A DNA stretch of 64,000 nucleotides from JAHQVI01 sp050330195 (lineage in GTDB: Bacteria > Pseudomonadota > Alphaproteobacteria > Rhizobiales > Rhodomicrobiaceae): assembly GCA_050330195.1 (NCBI GenBank), contig JBHJOB010000020.1, positions 1 to 64,000 on the forward strand, given 5' to 3'. Positions within the stretch are counted from its first letter, which is position 1; every line of letters begins with the position of its first letter. Below are positions 44,717 to 52,944 of the stretch, piece after piece. Made by a program: the position numbers and the translations under genes. Below the pieces are notes generated by a model. The model did not search any database and was not told where the DNA came from. It saw only the letters and a list, made by a program, of their open reading frames with translations.

Positions 44717-45136
44717 TCAGGAGCGATCATGGCGGAGCAGTTGCAATGCCTCTTCCAGCGTGGTCAGCGCCCTGTCGATGACGGGATCGTCCCGCCGTTC
44801 TTCAACCGCGCCGCAGGCATGCGCGACCGTCGTGCGGTCCCGGGAGAAAAGCTGTCCGATCTGCGTATAGGTCAGGCCGAATGCCACATGAGCGAGGTAC
44901 ATCGCCGTTTGTCGCATGTGGGAAATAGCTCGGACTCGATTACGGCAGCGGACGGCACTGTGTGTGTTCTGAAACGCAGAAGCTGTGCAATGAGCGATGA
45001 TATTGTGAATATGGCTACTATATATTGATATATTCGTTTCTCTTGCATACAAATGCCGGGGCGAGGAGGCGCCCTTTGTCAAATCTTGAAAGTCCACCAA
45101 ACCAGATCTCCCCTCTTGTTCGGATGAATTTTCCAC
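44717..45136 (-). CDS. stand-alone DnaA domain-IV (Bac_DnaA_C) helix-turn-helix protein
   Basis: A 139-residue protein. The C-terminal half, HMRQTAMYLAHVAFGLTYTQIG followed by FSRDRTTVAHACGAVEE, matches the DNA-binding domain IV of DnaA. Known DnaA proteins have RDHTTV in the loop that reads the DnaA box; here it is RDRTTV, His to Arg, so the recognised site may differ. There is no AAA+ ATPase part, so it cannot initiate replication as DnaA does. The N-terminal 70 residues are polar and of unsure start (an ATG inside the frame near HMRQTA is also possible). It is probably co-transcribed with the DUF6456 gene. It could compete for or mark origin-like sites. Confidence 0.75.
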   Translation of the reverse strand: MENSSEQEGRSGLVDFQDLTKGASSPRHLYARETNISIYSSHIHNIIAHCTASAFQNTHSAVRCRNRVRAISHMRQTAMYLAHVAFGLTYTQIGQLFSRDRTTVAHACGAVEERRDDPVIDRALTTLEEALQLLRHDRS

Positions 45137-45275
45137 CCATCAGCCCGGCAGCCGTTCAAACCGTGAATTCCGCCGTGCCGGTCGATCTCTAAAATTTACG
45201 GCAAAAGTTAAACGCGGGGATAAAACAATCCTAAAAAATCTCGTCTACAGTGAAAAAAGAGTAAGAGTACGCGAG

Positions 45276-45842
45276 ATGCAAACCAGAATAAGAGAATTTC
45301 GGAAGCTGCGGGGGATGACCCTCAAGGAGCTTGCCGACAAGATAAACACCACGCCTCAGACTGTTCAGAGGCTGGAAACGGCGAATATGACGGTCTCCAC
45401 CGATTGGCTGGAGAAGATCGCGCGGGCCCTGCTTGTGGAACCCGCCGACCTTCTGGGCACACGGTCAAGCCGCCAGATCCAGCTCATCGGCCGCATTGGC
45501 GATCAGGGCCGGATAAGCCGTGTTGCGCATGAGCAATCCTCGATCATTCATCTGGATGTTCCTGCGGACGACCCGATCGCGGCGCGGCTGGACACGATTG
45601 TCGGCTATTTCGATGCCGGAACCGTGCTGATCGCCAACCGCTTCAGGGAGGAAGACGTCGACAACGCGCATGGCGTCGATTGCCTCGTCTCCATCGTGGA
45701 AGGTCCGATCGTGCTGCGGCGCGTGATACGCGGACGCAATTCGGGCTGGACACTCGTGCCATTGGATAGCGGCATGGAGGTCCAGTACGATCAGAAGGTC
45801 GAATGGATCGCCCGGATCATCATGTCCATAAGGTATTTTTAA
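45276..45842 (+). CDS. XRE family regulator with LexA/S24-like C-terminal region
   Basis: A 188-residue protein. An N-terminal helix-turn-helix of the XRE/Cro type (about 1-60: LRGMTLKELADKINTTPQTVQRLE) is followed by a beta-rich region (about 65-188) resembling the S24 peptidase-like part of phage-type repressors (IGRIGDQGRI, VDCLVSIVEGPIVLRRVIRG, VEWIARIIMSIRYF). A Lys in the expected catalytic position is not obvious, so self-cleavage is doubtful. It is divergent from the DnaA-like gene, with a 139-base AT-rich gap that should hold both promoters. Its targets are unknown. Confidence 0.8.
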   Translation: MQTRIREFRKLRGMTLKELADKINTTPQTVQRLETANMTVSTDWLEKIARALLVEPADLLGTRSSRQIQLIGRIGDQGRISRVAHEQSSIIHLDVPADDPIAARLDTIVGYFDAGTVLIANRFREEDVDNAHGVDCLVSIVEGPIVLRRVIRGRNSGWTLVPLDSGMEVQYDQKVEWIARIIMSIRYF

Positions 45843-45926
45843 GCTTGGCAAACGAAAAGCGAACCGAACTTATCCCCGCCCACTAAAGCCGTGTGAAGCT
45901 CCAGGCAATCAGGAATGGAGCGTTCA

Positions 45927-46340
45927 ATGGCTTTCCAACGTAAAACAAGACCCTCAGCCAGACCTCTTCCCGCGCCACAAGGCGGCCGTGGCAAGCAAAC
46001 GGCTTACAATCGCGAAGCCGAGCTTCCGAAACTCGTGGGGCTCTGGCCTGCGGAATTGCGGGATATGTCGCCAGAAGGAACGGCCAAGATCATCGCACTG
46101 CTGCGCAAGGCCCTACGCGCCGAACGCCGACGGGGGCAATCCGGTCACTGGACCTACGATCTGACGCGGCATCTTGCCTTGTCTGAAGCGCTGAAAGCCG
46201 AAGAACAGCGGCTCGATGAGCTGACACGGCGCGAAATTGTCGACCAGTTCAGGCAGCGTATCGTGTCAACAGACCGGTCAGCCGGCGGTTTTCCGCCCGC
46301 TCCCGGCCGCGCCAAGCTCATAGGCGACACTGACGGGTAG
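45927..46340 (+). CDS. conserved hypothetical protein, basic
   Basis: A 137-residue, strongly basic, helical protein. The first 35 residues are unstructured and rich in Arg, Pro and Gln; then LVGLWPAELRDMSPEGTAKIIALLRKALRAERRRG and GHWTYDLTRHLALSEALKAEEQRL form likely helices. No signal peptide. I recognise no domain, but the composition suggests nucleic-acid binding. The start at 45927 has GGAG five bases upstream. Its 3' end overlaps the convergent PAS-type gene by 63 bases, an unusually long tail-to-tail overlap. Confidence 0.6.
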   Translation: MAFQRKTRPSARPLPAPQGGRGKQTAYNREAELPKLVGLWPAELRDMSPEGTAKIIALLRKALRAERRRGQSGHWTYDLTRHLALSEALKAEEQRLDELTRREIVDQFRQRIVSTDRSAGGFPPAPGRAKLIGDTDG

Positions 46341-46787
46341 GGCGACGTCGTGACAGAGAATCTTGTTCACGAGCGTGTTGTCGTCGGATAATGGCAGGCG
46401 CATCCAGAACAGCACGATGTGATCCCGGTCGACGACGGGGCCCTTGACGGCGCCCTGCATCGGAACGCGGTCTTCGATGACCTTGCGGTAGACGGTCAGC
46501 CAATAATTCCGCTTCTCGCCGAAATCCAGGTCGAAAACCGGCTTGCCGGTCACTTCCCTGCCGAAGATTTCGCGAAGACGGGTGCCCGCGACGCGGTAAA
46601 TGATGTCTTCGCAGGATTTGCCCGCGTCCAGAATGCTGATGCCGGGCAAAAGCGAGGGGATGGCGGCGGGGCTGATGCTGGACCGCGACGGCAAGGAACT
46701 ACCCTTGGCGCAGGCGCGCCAATAGTCGAATAATTCCCGTTGCTCGCGAATCACGAGCTGTGCCCGAAAAGCAAGTTCGGACAGCAT
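46278..46787 (-). CDS. PAS_5 (DUF1457) domain protein
   Basis: A 169-residue single-domain sensor-like protein. LFDYWRACAKGSSLPSRSSI, RVAGTRLREIFGREVTGKPV and RNYWLTVYRKVIEDRVPMQG follow the PAS_5 family of alphaproteobacteria (the DUF1457 group), which contains no output domain. It may bind a small ligand and signal by protein contact. The start at 46787 is preferred because GAGGGGG precedes it. The last 63 bases overlap the end of the convergent basic protein gene. It is divergent from nothing close; a 274-base gap to the ecm stop region follows upstream. Confidence 0.82.
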   Translation of the reverse strand: MLSELAFRAQLVIREQRELFDYWRACAKGSSLPSRSSISPAAIPSLLPGISILDAGKSCEDIIYRVAGTRLREIFGREVTGKPVFDLDFGEKRNYWLTVYRKVIEDRVPMQGAVKGPVVDRDHIVLFWMRLPLSDDNTLVNKILCHDVALPVSVAYELGAAGSGRKTAG

Positions 46788-47061
46788 AGGCCCCCTCAAT
46801 CGGTTCAATTCCGGCTGCGGTCCGCCCCCGCGCCGTCATCTTTTTTAAAACTATGCGTGATTTGCCAGAGAGGGTGCAAGGCGAAGATTGGTTAAAAATT
46901 CTATAATTCAGGTCATGAAGCTGTGTACGAAACTTTAAGCTGAATCTGTGACCAAAATACCCCTTCCGGTTCATTCCGCCGTCGTTATGGAAATGATTTC
47001 AAGGCCTAACAATGTCCGGCTAAGAAGCGTTGAAGCGCCGTTTGCAGGGGGCGATTTCGGC

Positions 47062-49047
47062 TCAGGCGGCGCACGCACCGGGATCGAGCAGGCGCACGAT
47101 TTCCGCCATGATCTCATTGAGCTGAAAGTCCTTGGGCGTATAAACGGCGGCGACGCCGGCTGCTTTCAGACGCCTTTCATCTTCCGCCGGAATAATGCCC
47201 CCGACGACGACGGGCACGTCCTCCAGACCGATGGAGCGCATCCGTTCCATGATGTCCTGTACCAGCGGGACGTGGCTTCCCGAAAGGATGGAAAGTCCGA
47301 CGACGTGCACTCCTTCTTCCAGCGCCGCATTGACGATTTCCGCCGGGGTCAGACGAATGCCTTCATAGACGACTTCCATGCCGCAATCGCGCGCGCGGAC
47401 GGCAATCTGTTCCGCACCGTTGGAGTGGCCGTCAAGGCCGGGCTTGCCGACGAGAAACTTGATGCGGCGACCCAGGGCGGCGGAGACGCGCTCCACATTG
47501 GCGCGGACTTCGTCCATTCCCTGTCCCGCATCGGCCCGCGCCTTGCCGACGCCGGTCGGCGCGCGATATTCGCCGAAGACATCGCGCAAGGTCTCGCCCC
47601 ATTCCCCGGTCGTTACGCCCGCTTTCGCGCAGGCGATCGAGGGCTCCATGATATTGCGGCCTTCCTGAGCCGCGGACCGCAACTCGGCGAGCGTCGCCGC
47701 AACGGCGCCTGCGTCGCGCGCTGAACGCCAGGCCTTGAGCTGTTCGATCTGTTCCTGCTCGACCGTTTCCGCCACCGTCAGAATTCCGCCGCCATCGCCC
47801 GAGGAGAGAGGGGAGGGCTCGGTCTCGGTCCACCGATTGACCCCGACGACAACCTGCTCGCCGGCCTCGATCGCCCGCAGCCGCGCCGTATTCGACTCCA
47901 CAAGCCGCTGCTTCATATAGCTGGACTCGACGCCCGCCACCGCGCCGCCCATCGCCTCGATACGCTCAAGCTCTTCCCGCGCTTCGTTTTTCAGCGCCTC
48001 GACCTTCGCTTCGATCATGCTTGAACCATCGAAAATATCTTCATATTCGAGAAGATCGGTTTCATAGGCGACAATCTGCTGCATACGGAGCGACCATTGC
48101 TGGTCCCACGGACGCGGCAGGCCGAGCGCTTCATTCCATGCCGGGAGTTGCACCGCGCGGGCGCGGGCCTTTTTCGACAGCACGACGGCAAGCATCTCGA
48201 TCAGTATGCGGTAGACATTGTTCTCCGGCTGCTGTTCCGTCAGCCCGAGGCTGTTGACCTGCACGCCATAGCGGAAGCGGCGATGCTTCTCCTCGGTCAC
48301 GCCGTAACGTTCGCGGCAGATTTCGTCCCATAGATCCGCGAAGGCCCGCATCTTGCACATTTCGGTAATGAAGCGGAGCCCGGCATTGACGAAGAAGGAG
48401 ATGCGCCCGACCACCAGCGGGAAATCTGCTTCGCTGACCTCGCCGGAGGCGCGGACCGTATCGAGCACGGCCTGCGCGGTCGCCAGTGCGAAGGCGAGTT
48501 CCTGAACAGGCGTCGCGCCCGCTTCCTGAAGGTGGTAGGAACACACATTGGTCGGGTTCCATTTCGGCGCCTCGCGATAGGTGTAGACGACGATGTCCTT
48601 GATCAGCCGCATGGACGGCTCGGGCGGAAAGACATAGGTGCCGCGCGAGAGATATTCCTTGATGATGTCGTTCTGGACGGTGCCGGTGAGCGAAGACCGG
48701 GATGCGCCCTGTTCATCGGCGGCGGCGATGTAGAGCGACAGGAGCCAGGCGGCCGTGGCGTTGATGGTCATCGAGGTGTTCATGCTGTCGAGCGGTATGC
48801 CGTCGAACAGAGTGCGCATATCCCCGAGATGGGAAATCGGCACGCCGACCTTGCCAACCTCGCCACGCGCCAGCGGATGGTCGGCATCATAGCCGGTCTG
48901 TGTCGGCAGATCGAAGGCCACGGACAGGCCGGTCTGGCCCTTGGCGAGATTGTTGCGGTAGAGCGCGTTGGACTCTCTGGCCGTCGAATGGCCGGCATAG
49001 GTCCGGATCAGCCAGGGTTTGTCGCGCTCCGTTTGCCGCTCATTCAT
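47062..49047 (-). CDS. ecm: ethylmalonyl-CoA mutase (MeaA)
   Basis: A 661-residue coenzyme B12-dependent mutase. The N-terminal 500 residues form the TIM-barrel substrate domain (RTYAGHSTARESNALYR, then GLSVAFDLPTQTGYD and FVNAGLRFITEMCKMRAF). The C-terminal cobalamin domain (about 520-661) has the base-off motif DGHSNG with His541 as cobalt ligand, then SILSGSH and VVGGIIPAED. Single-chain length and sequence fit MeaA/Ecm, which converts ethylmalonyl- to methylsuccinyl-CoA in the ethylmalonyl-CoA pathway of acetate assimilation. Other pathway genes (ccr, mcd) are not in the window. The frame remains open upstream to 49368, but that part underlies the GlsB-type gene, so the ATG at 49047 is chosen. 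Confidence 0.92.
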   Translation of the reverse strand: MNERQTERDKPWLIRTYAGHSTARESNALYRNNLAKGQTGLSVAFDLPTQTGYDADHPLARGEVGKVGVPISHLGDMRTLFDGIPLDSMNTSMTINATAAWLLSLYIAAADEQGASRSSLTGTVQNDIIKEYLSRGTYVFPPEPSMRLIKDIVVYTYREAPKWNPTNVCSYHLQEAGATPVQELAFALATAQAVLDTVRASGEVSEADFPLVVGRISFFVNAGLRFITEMCKMRAFADLWDEICRERYGVTEEKHRRFRYGVQVNSLGLTEQQPENNVYRILIEMLAVVLSKKARARAVQLPAWNEALGLPRPWDQQWSLRMQQIVAYETDLLEYEDIFDGSSMIEAKVEALKNEAREELERIEAMGGAVAGVESSYMKQRLVESNTARLRAIEAGEQVVVGVNRWTETEPSPLSSGDGGGILTVAETVEQEQIEQLKAWRSARDAGAVAATLAELRSAAQEGRNIMEPSIACAKAGVTTGEWGETLRDVFGEYRAPTGVGKARADAGQGMDEVRANVERVSAALGRRIKFLVGKPGLDGHSNGAEQIAVRARDCGMEVVYEGIRLTPAEIVNAALEEGVHVVGLSILSGSHVPLVQDIMERMRSIGLEDVPVVVGGIIPAEDERRLKAAGVAAVYTPKDFQLNEIMAEIVRLLDPGACAA

Positions 49048-49148
49048 GCCCGTCCTCACCTGCGATCCTGTTGATTGATGGAAAAATCCGATCTTCCCTC
49101 GATCATACCGGCTATTTCGCAACTGCGAAAGACTTCGCATGAGCGGCA

Positions 49149-49400
49149 TCAGCGGCGCATCTCGCCAATGATCGCCAGCGTCAGGAATGCGCCGGCCAAT
49201 GACGCGACGATGGCATCGGCAATGCTGCCGACAAGAGTGAGGCCGGTGGCCCGAAGGAGCCAGGCGGCGAGCACGGCGGCGATAATGGCCGCGATCATGT
49301 TGCCGATCGGCCCGAAGCCGGAGCCACGTGTGACGAGCCCGCCGAGCCAGCCCGCGACGATGCCGCAAACCAGCGGAACTACAAGGATTTCAATGATCAA
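49149..49400 (-). CDS. GlsB/YeaQ/YmgE family stress-response membrane protein
   Basis: An 83-residue protein with three short membrane helices and many glycines. VVPLVCGIVAGWLGGLVTRGSGFGPIGNMIAAIIAAVLAAW is the complete transglycosylase-associated (GlsB) domain. Members are small inner-membrane proteins induced by envelope or general stress; function is otherwise unclear. The start is TTG at 49400, placed there because AAAGGA lies six bases upstream and it leads directly into the conserved IIEILV opening. About 100 bases separate it from ecm on the same strand. Confidence 0.85.
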   Translation of the reverse strand: MIIEILVVPLVCGIVAGWLGGLVTRGSGFGPIGNMIAAIIAAVLAAWLLRATGLTLVGSIADAIVASLAGAFLTLAIIGEMRR

Positions 49401-49804
49401 TGCCGGTCCTTTCTTCCCATGTCCTTGCCACCAGATCATCACGCCAACGCACTGGTCACGCATTCGGTCGATGGCGAGCGATGTTTTTTAAGAAAATTGT
49501 GCTCTAAAACAAACGCCTGCGAAAACGAAGCGTTGAAGTTTGGATCTATCCGGTCCCGGGAATTGCGCGTATTCTCAAGGGAGAAATTCATGAGGCAGGG
49601 CCATAATAATGCCCGTTCGCCGAAGGATAAGCGATAAGGAAGCGGTGATGAATTTCTGCCGGATATTGCCGTGTCCCGACCGCCGATGAATTTCTCCCTT
49701 GGGCGATTCCCGACAAGACTGCGGATTCTGCTTCGGAAATATCGAACCTGTATTGACCCCGATCGTTGCCGTCACAAATGATCTGGTCCTGAAAGAGCGA
49801 AACA
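49401..49804. other. intergenic region with a long-spaced inverted repeat
   Basis: This 404-base gap between the GlsB-type gene and the next plus-strand gene has no convincing reading frame. It contains a perfect 15-bp inverted repeat described separately (49577-49591 and 49686-49700). Confidence 0.5.
49577..49700. repeat. 15-bp inverted repeats enclosing 94 bases
   Basis: AAGGGAGAAATTCAT at 49577-49591 and its exact reverse complement ATGAATTTCTCCCTT at 49686-49700. A third, partial copy of the core ATGAATTTCT lies at about 49648-49657. It may be a small mobile remnant, a pair of regulator sites or a cruciform; the enclosed sequence has no frame. Confidence 0.65.
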
Positions 49805-50134
49805 ATGCGGATTCTATATACGTCATTTATCTTCGTGCTGACCCTGATTGTCGGTGCGATATTGTTCGCGGCAACAGCGATCGAATTTCCCGGGATCATG
49901 CGGGAGCTTATCGGTTGGGCCCAGCAACTGCCGCCTTACCTCGAACAGATAGGCTTGTCCAATACCTATCTCGTCTGGACCGATATCATCCTGAGCGGCG
50001 ACAAGCTGGTGCTGCTTGGCTATATTCTTGTCACACGGCTGATTTTCGCGTTGATCGGAACAGTGGTCGGCCCGCTTTTCGGCGTCGGGTCGGCGAAAAA
50101 CCGGAACGATTCCGCCTTCCAGCAATGGGGCTGA
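49805..50134 (+). CDS. small membrane protein, unknown function
   Basis: A 109-residue protein with two or three membrane stretches: an N-terminal one (about 3-25), a weak one near 60, and VLLGYILVTRLIFALIGTVVGPLFG (about 70-93). The C-terminal 18 residues are polar and lack cysteines. No family is recognised. The short spacing of an AAAGAG-like site before the ATG and consistent codon use support it as a gene. It is a single unit, convergent with the YgjP-like protease gene. Confidence 0.55.
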   Translation: MRILYTSFIFVLTLIVGAILFAATAIEFPGIMRELIGWAQQLPPYLEQIGLSNTYLVWTDIILSGDKLVLLGYILVTRLIFALIGTVVGPLFGVGSAKNRNDSAFQQWG

Positions 50135-50288
50135 ATTCATTCTTTTGAATTTGGTGCTGCGAAGGTCTGGAAGGAGCGCCGCACGCTTATGCTGGCGCCG
50201 GTCGAAGGATTGCGCTCACACAAAGGCAGCATCAAGCTTACCGGAAATAACTCGAAGACAGGAGAAGAAGCGGTCGGCGGGAGGGACG

Positions 50289-51125
50289 TCAGGAGGCAAC
50301 GCCGAAGCGATGAAGTTCGGCGCCGTTCTGTTTCAGCCAGGCGCGAGCTTTCTGCATGTCCGGCATCGTGTCCCTGACCAGACGCCAGAAGCGCGGTCCG
50401 TGGTTCATCTCGCGCAGATGGGCCGTTTCATGCGCGGCCACATAGTCGAGGACAAAGCTTGGCGCGAATATGAGGCGCCAGGAAAAGCTGATCGTGCCGT
50501 TTGACGAGCAGGAACCCCAGCGCGTGCTCTGGTCGCGAACGCTGATGCGTTTGGGCTGACAGTCCAGATTGGCGGCGTGATGAAACGTCCGACTTGTCAG
50601 GTCCGCCTTGGCCTGGTCCCGAAGCCAGTCGGTCAGGCGACGCGGACCGTGTTGCTCCCCCCCGGAAACGCAAATACGCGGGAGGTCCCGCGTATCGTAC
50701 TTGCCGCCTGTGTTTGCATCGAGCTTGTCGTAGCAGGCGGTTTGGCAATCCCAGTTTTCAGCGGCCGCCACCGTATCGGCCTGTTCCACCCATGCCACCC
50801 CTTGATACCGAACCGCACCGACGAAACTGATTGTATGTGGTGTGCCCCTGAAGGGGATGACGGCGCCGTCTACGAAGGGAACGGGTTGGGGAAGTCTGTC
50901 GATCTGGCGTTTGAGCCAGTCCATATGCCTTGCAAGGAAATGCCCGGCTTCTTCTATCTTGACTTCTTCGGGAAGAGTGAGGATTGCTGCGCGTTCAGTG
51001 TGGCTGACCTTGAGCGAAAATCGGCGGGCTCGTCGTGAGCGTCGCAACTCGAGCGGACAGTCAACTCCGACGAGTTTTACCTTGAGCGCCAGATCCGGCG
51101 TTTGATTTTGCGCTGTCAGTAACAT
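50289..51125 (-). CDS. YgjP/SprT-like zinc metalloprotease (DUF45) with insertion
   Basis: A 278-residue protein. The N-terminal half shows the DUF45/YgjP pattern LRRSRRARRFSLKVSHTERAAILTLP and DWLKRQIDRLP; the C-terminal half has the zinc motif HETAHLREMNHGPRFW (HExxH plus the downstream His) and SVRDQSTRWGSCSSNGTISFSW, the strongly conserved WGSCSSNG block. It is cytoplasmic with no signal. Compared with typical members of about 230-240 residues it carries an extra polar segment near residues 120-165 with three cysteines (WDCQTACYDKL and RICVSGG). Function of the family is unclear; a peptidase role is assumed. It is a single gene. Confidence 0.88.
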   Translation of the reverse strand: MLLTAQNQTPDLALKVKLVGVDCPLELRRSRRARRFSLKVSHTERAAILTLPEEVKIEEAGHFLARHMDWLKRQIDRLPQPVPFVDGAVIPFRGTPHTISFVGAVRYQGVAWVEQADTVAAAENWDCQTACYDKLDANTGGKYDTRDLPRICVSGGEQHGPRRLTDWLRDQAKADLTSRTFHHAANLDCQPKRISVRDQSTRWGSCSSNGTISFSWRLIFAPSFVLDYVAAHETAHLREMNHGPRFWRLVRDTMPDMQKARAWLKQNGAELHRFGVAS

Positions 51126-51424
51126 GGGAGCCCGAAATCCCGAATCAATCGAATTGCCTTAGCAAGACTTCATTCTTCCGACAGTAACATGGGTCGTAAC
51201 GATTGGCTGTTGCATCTCGATAACAGCGCAGAAATAAACCTCGATTATAACACGAGATCGGATTTCCGCTATAGCCGTTCTGTCTCACCACGTAACAATC
51301 CCTAGGAAATCATAAGCTGAAAGTGCTAACCAGCTTCTAATTCCGACAGGGTAAACGTCTTGAAACCAAGCTTTGTTTCAACAGCCGGGGGACTTCAGCG
51401 CGGGAAATACGTATGAGGTCAGCT

Positions 51425-52027
51425 TCAAACCGTGGTTTCGTCAATCGCCTGACGTAGTTTGTCGGCCAGTTCTTCTGCTGTAACACCATAGCCGACATGC
51501 GTAACATATTCGCCATTCGGACCCATGATGTAGATAAATGTCGAATGATCCATTAGATAGTCATCACCGGATGCATTCTGTGATTTTGCATAGTAAACAC
51601 GATATGACTGGGCTGCTTCTTTGATCGCTTCCTCAGCGCCAGTCAAAGCCACGATCTCCGGATGGAAACTTGACATATATTTGCCCAATTGCTCGACGGT
51701 ATCGCGTTCCGGATCGATCGTAATGAAGATGGGCGCGACGTTGCCGGACTTGTCGCCAAGCTTGTCAAGTGCGCTTGAGATGACGCTCAGTTCCGCCGGG
51801 CAGATGTCCGGACAGTAGGTGTAGCCAAAAGACACCAACATGATTTTTCCGTGGAAATCTTTGTGGGTAACTGTCTCACCCCTGTGCGAGGTGAGCGTGA
51901 ACGGCCCGCCAATGAGCGCTTTTCCACTGGTCATCGTTACAGGCTCGAAGCCTCCCCGCATGAAGACGGCGCCGACTGCGCCGATCAGGAACGCGGCCGC
52001 AACGATGAAGATCAGGCGGGCAGACAT
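51425..52027 (-). CDS. SCO1/SenC family copper chaperone
   Basis: A 200-residue membrane-anchored thioredoxin-fold protein: one N-terminal helix (about 5-25), then a periplasmic domain. Copper ligands Cys72 and Cys76 in YTYCPDICP and His161 in LMDHSTFIYI are all present. SCO proteins deliver copper to the CuA site of cytochrome c oxidase; the aa3 subunit II of this window has such a site while the divergent oxidase does not. AAGGAG lies before the ATG at 52027. It lies downstream of the ABC-2 genes on the same strand, near regBA, as commonly seen in rhizobia (senC by regBA). Confidence 0.93.
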   Translation of the reverse strand: MSARLIFIVAAAFLIGAVGAVFMRGGFEPVTMTSGKALIGGPFTLTSHRGETVTHKDFHGKIMLVSFGYTYCPDICPAELSVISSALDKLGDKSGNVAPIFITIDPERDTVEQLGKYMSSFHPEIVALTGAEEAIKEAAQSYRVYYAKSQNASGDDYLMDHSTFIYIMGPNGEYVTHVGYGVTAEELADKLRQAIDETTV

Positions 52028-52080
52028 GGCTTCTCCTTATATTCGGCGTCTACTGGCATCCGGCCTCGGACCGCTTGCGC

Positions 52081-52926
52081 TCACTCGCCGATCTGCATGA
52101 GCGAGCCCTTGATCCGCGCCTGTTTCAGGAAATGGTGGAACAGCAGCGAAGCTCCCGTGAAATAGACGACATTCAATAGCAACGCCTTGGCCATCAGTTC
52201 AGGGTGAAACATATTGTCGATGATGAGGGCGCGCAATCCCTCGAAGACCTGTGTCGGCGGTAATGCCGCGGAAATAGGCTGAAGCCACTCCGGCAAGGTC
52301 GCCAGCGGATAGTAAACGCAGCACAAGGGCAGGAAGAAGAAGATGGCGACCCACGCGAAGGATTCCGCGCCAAGACCGTAGCGGATGACCACGCCGTTGG
52401 CCGTGAGGCCGATCGTCCAGCCGAAGAAAACCAGATTGGCGAAGAAGGCGGCGAGCGGCAGGCCCAGCCCGAACAGGTTGAAATCGAAAATCAGATAGGC
52501 GAGCAGGATGACCGGCAGCAAACCGATGCCGAGCCGGACAAAGCTGATCGCCATCAGCGAGAGGATGTATTCGTGCGGGCGCAACGGGCTCATCAGGATA
52601 TTGCCGAGATTGCGCGACCACATTTCTTCAAGAAATGACAGCGAGAAGCCGATCTGGCCACGCATCATGATGTCCCAAAGCAGGACCGAACCGATCAGCA
52701 GCCCGGCCGCATTGACGAAAAGCGACGTCGAGGCTGAAAGATAACTTTGCAGAAAGCCCCACATCAGCATCTGCACCAGCGGCCAGTACATCAGCTCGAC
52801 GATGCGCGGTGCGGAGCCCAGAATGAGAAAGGCGTAGCGGCGCACCATGGCCGTGATGCGCTTGATCGAAGCGCGCGCGCCCGTGACATTGACCGTGATT
52901 TCCATGCTTATCGGCTTTTCCATCAA
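52081..52926 (-). CDS. ABC-2 type transporter permease
   Basis: A 281-residue protein with six membrane helices arranged as in ABC-2 exporters; RNLGNILMSPLRPHEYILSL before the third helix and PTQVFEGLRALI near the end are typical. It forms a complex with the ATPase encoded 18 bases upstream. Exporters of this class move drugs, polysaccharides or copper-related cargo; NosY-like proteins are one option, but nothing here points to a particular cargo. The start may be at the first or second ATG (52926 or 52923). Confidence 0.88.
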   Translation of the reverse strand: MMEKPISMEITVNVTGARASIKRITAMVRRYAFLILGSAPRIVELMYWPLVQMLMWGFLQSYLSASTSLFVNAAGLLIGSVLLWDIMMRGQIGFSLSFLEEMWSRNLGNILMSPLRPHEYILSLMAISFVRLGIGLLPVILLAYLIFDFNLFGLGLPLAAFFANLVFFGWTIGLTANGVVIRYGLGAESFAWVAIFFFLPLCCVYYPLATLPEWLQPISAALPPTQVFEGLRALIIDNMFHPELMAKALLLNVVYFTGASLLFHHFLKQARIKGSLMQIGE

Positions 52927-52944
52927 CCCGGCCCCGCTTTTCGA

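Noticed and set aside
49048..49368. Upstream extension of the ethylmalonyl-CoA mutase frame
   Set aside because: It overlaps the GlsB-type gene on the same strand in another frame and precedes the conserved MNERQ-type start of MeaA proteins.
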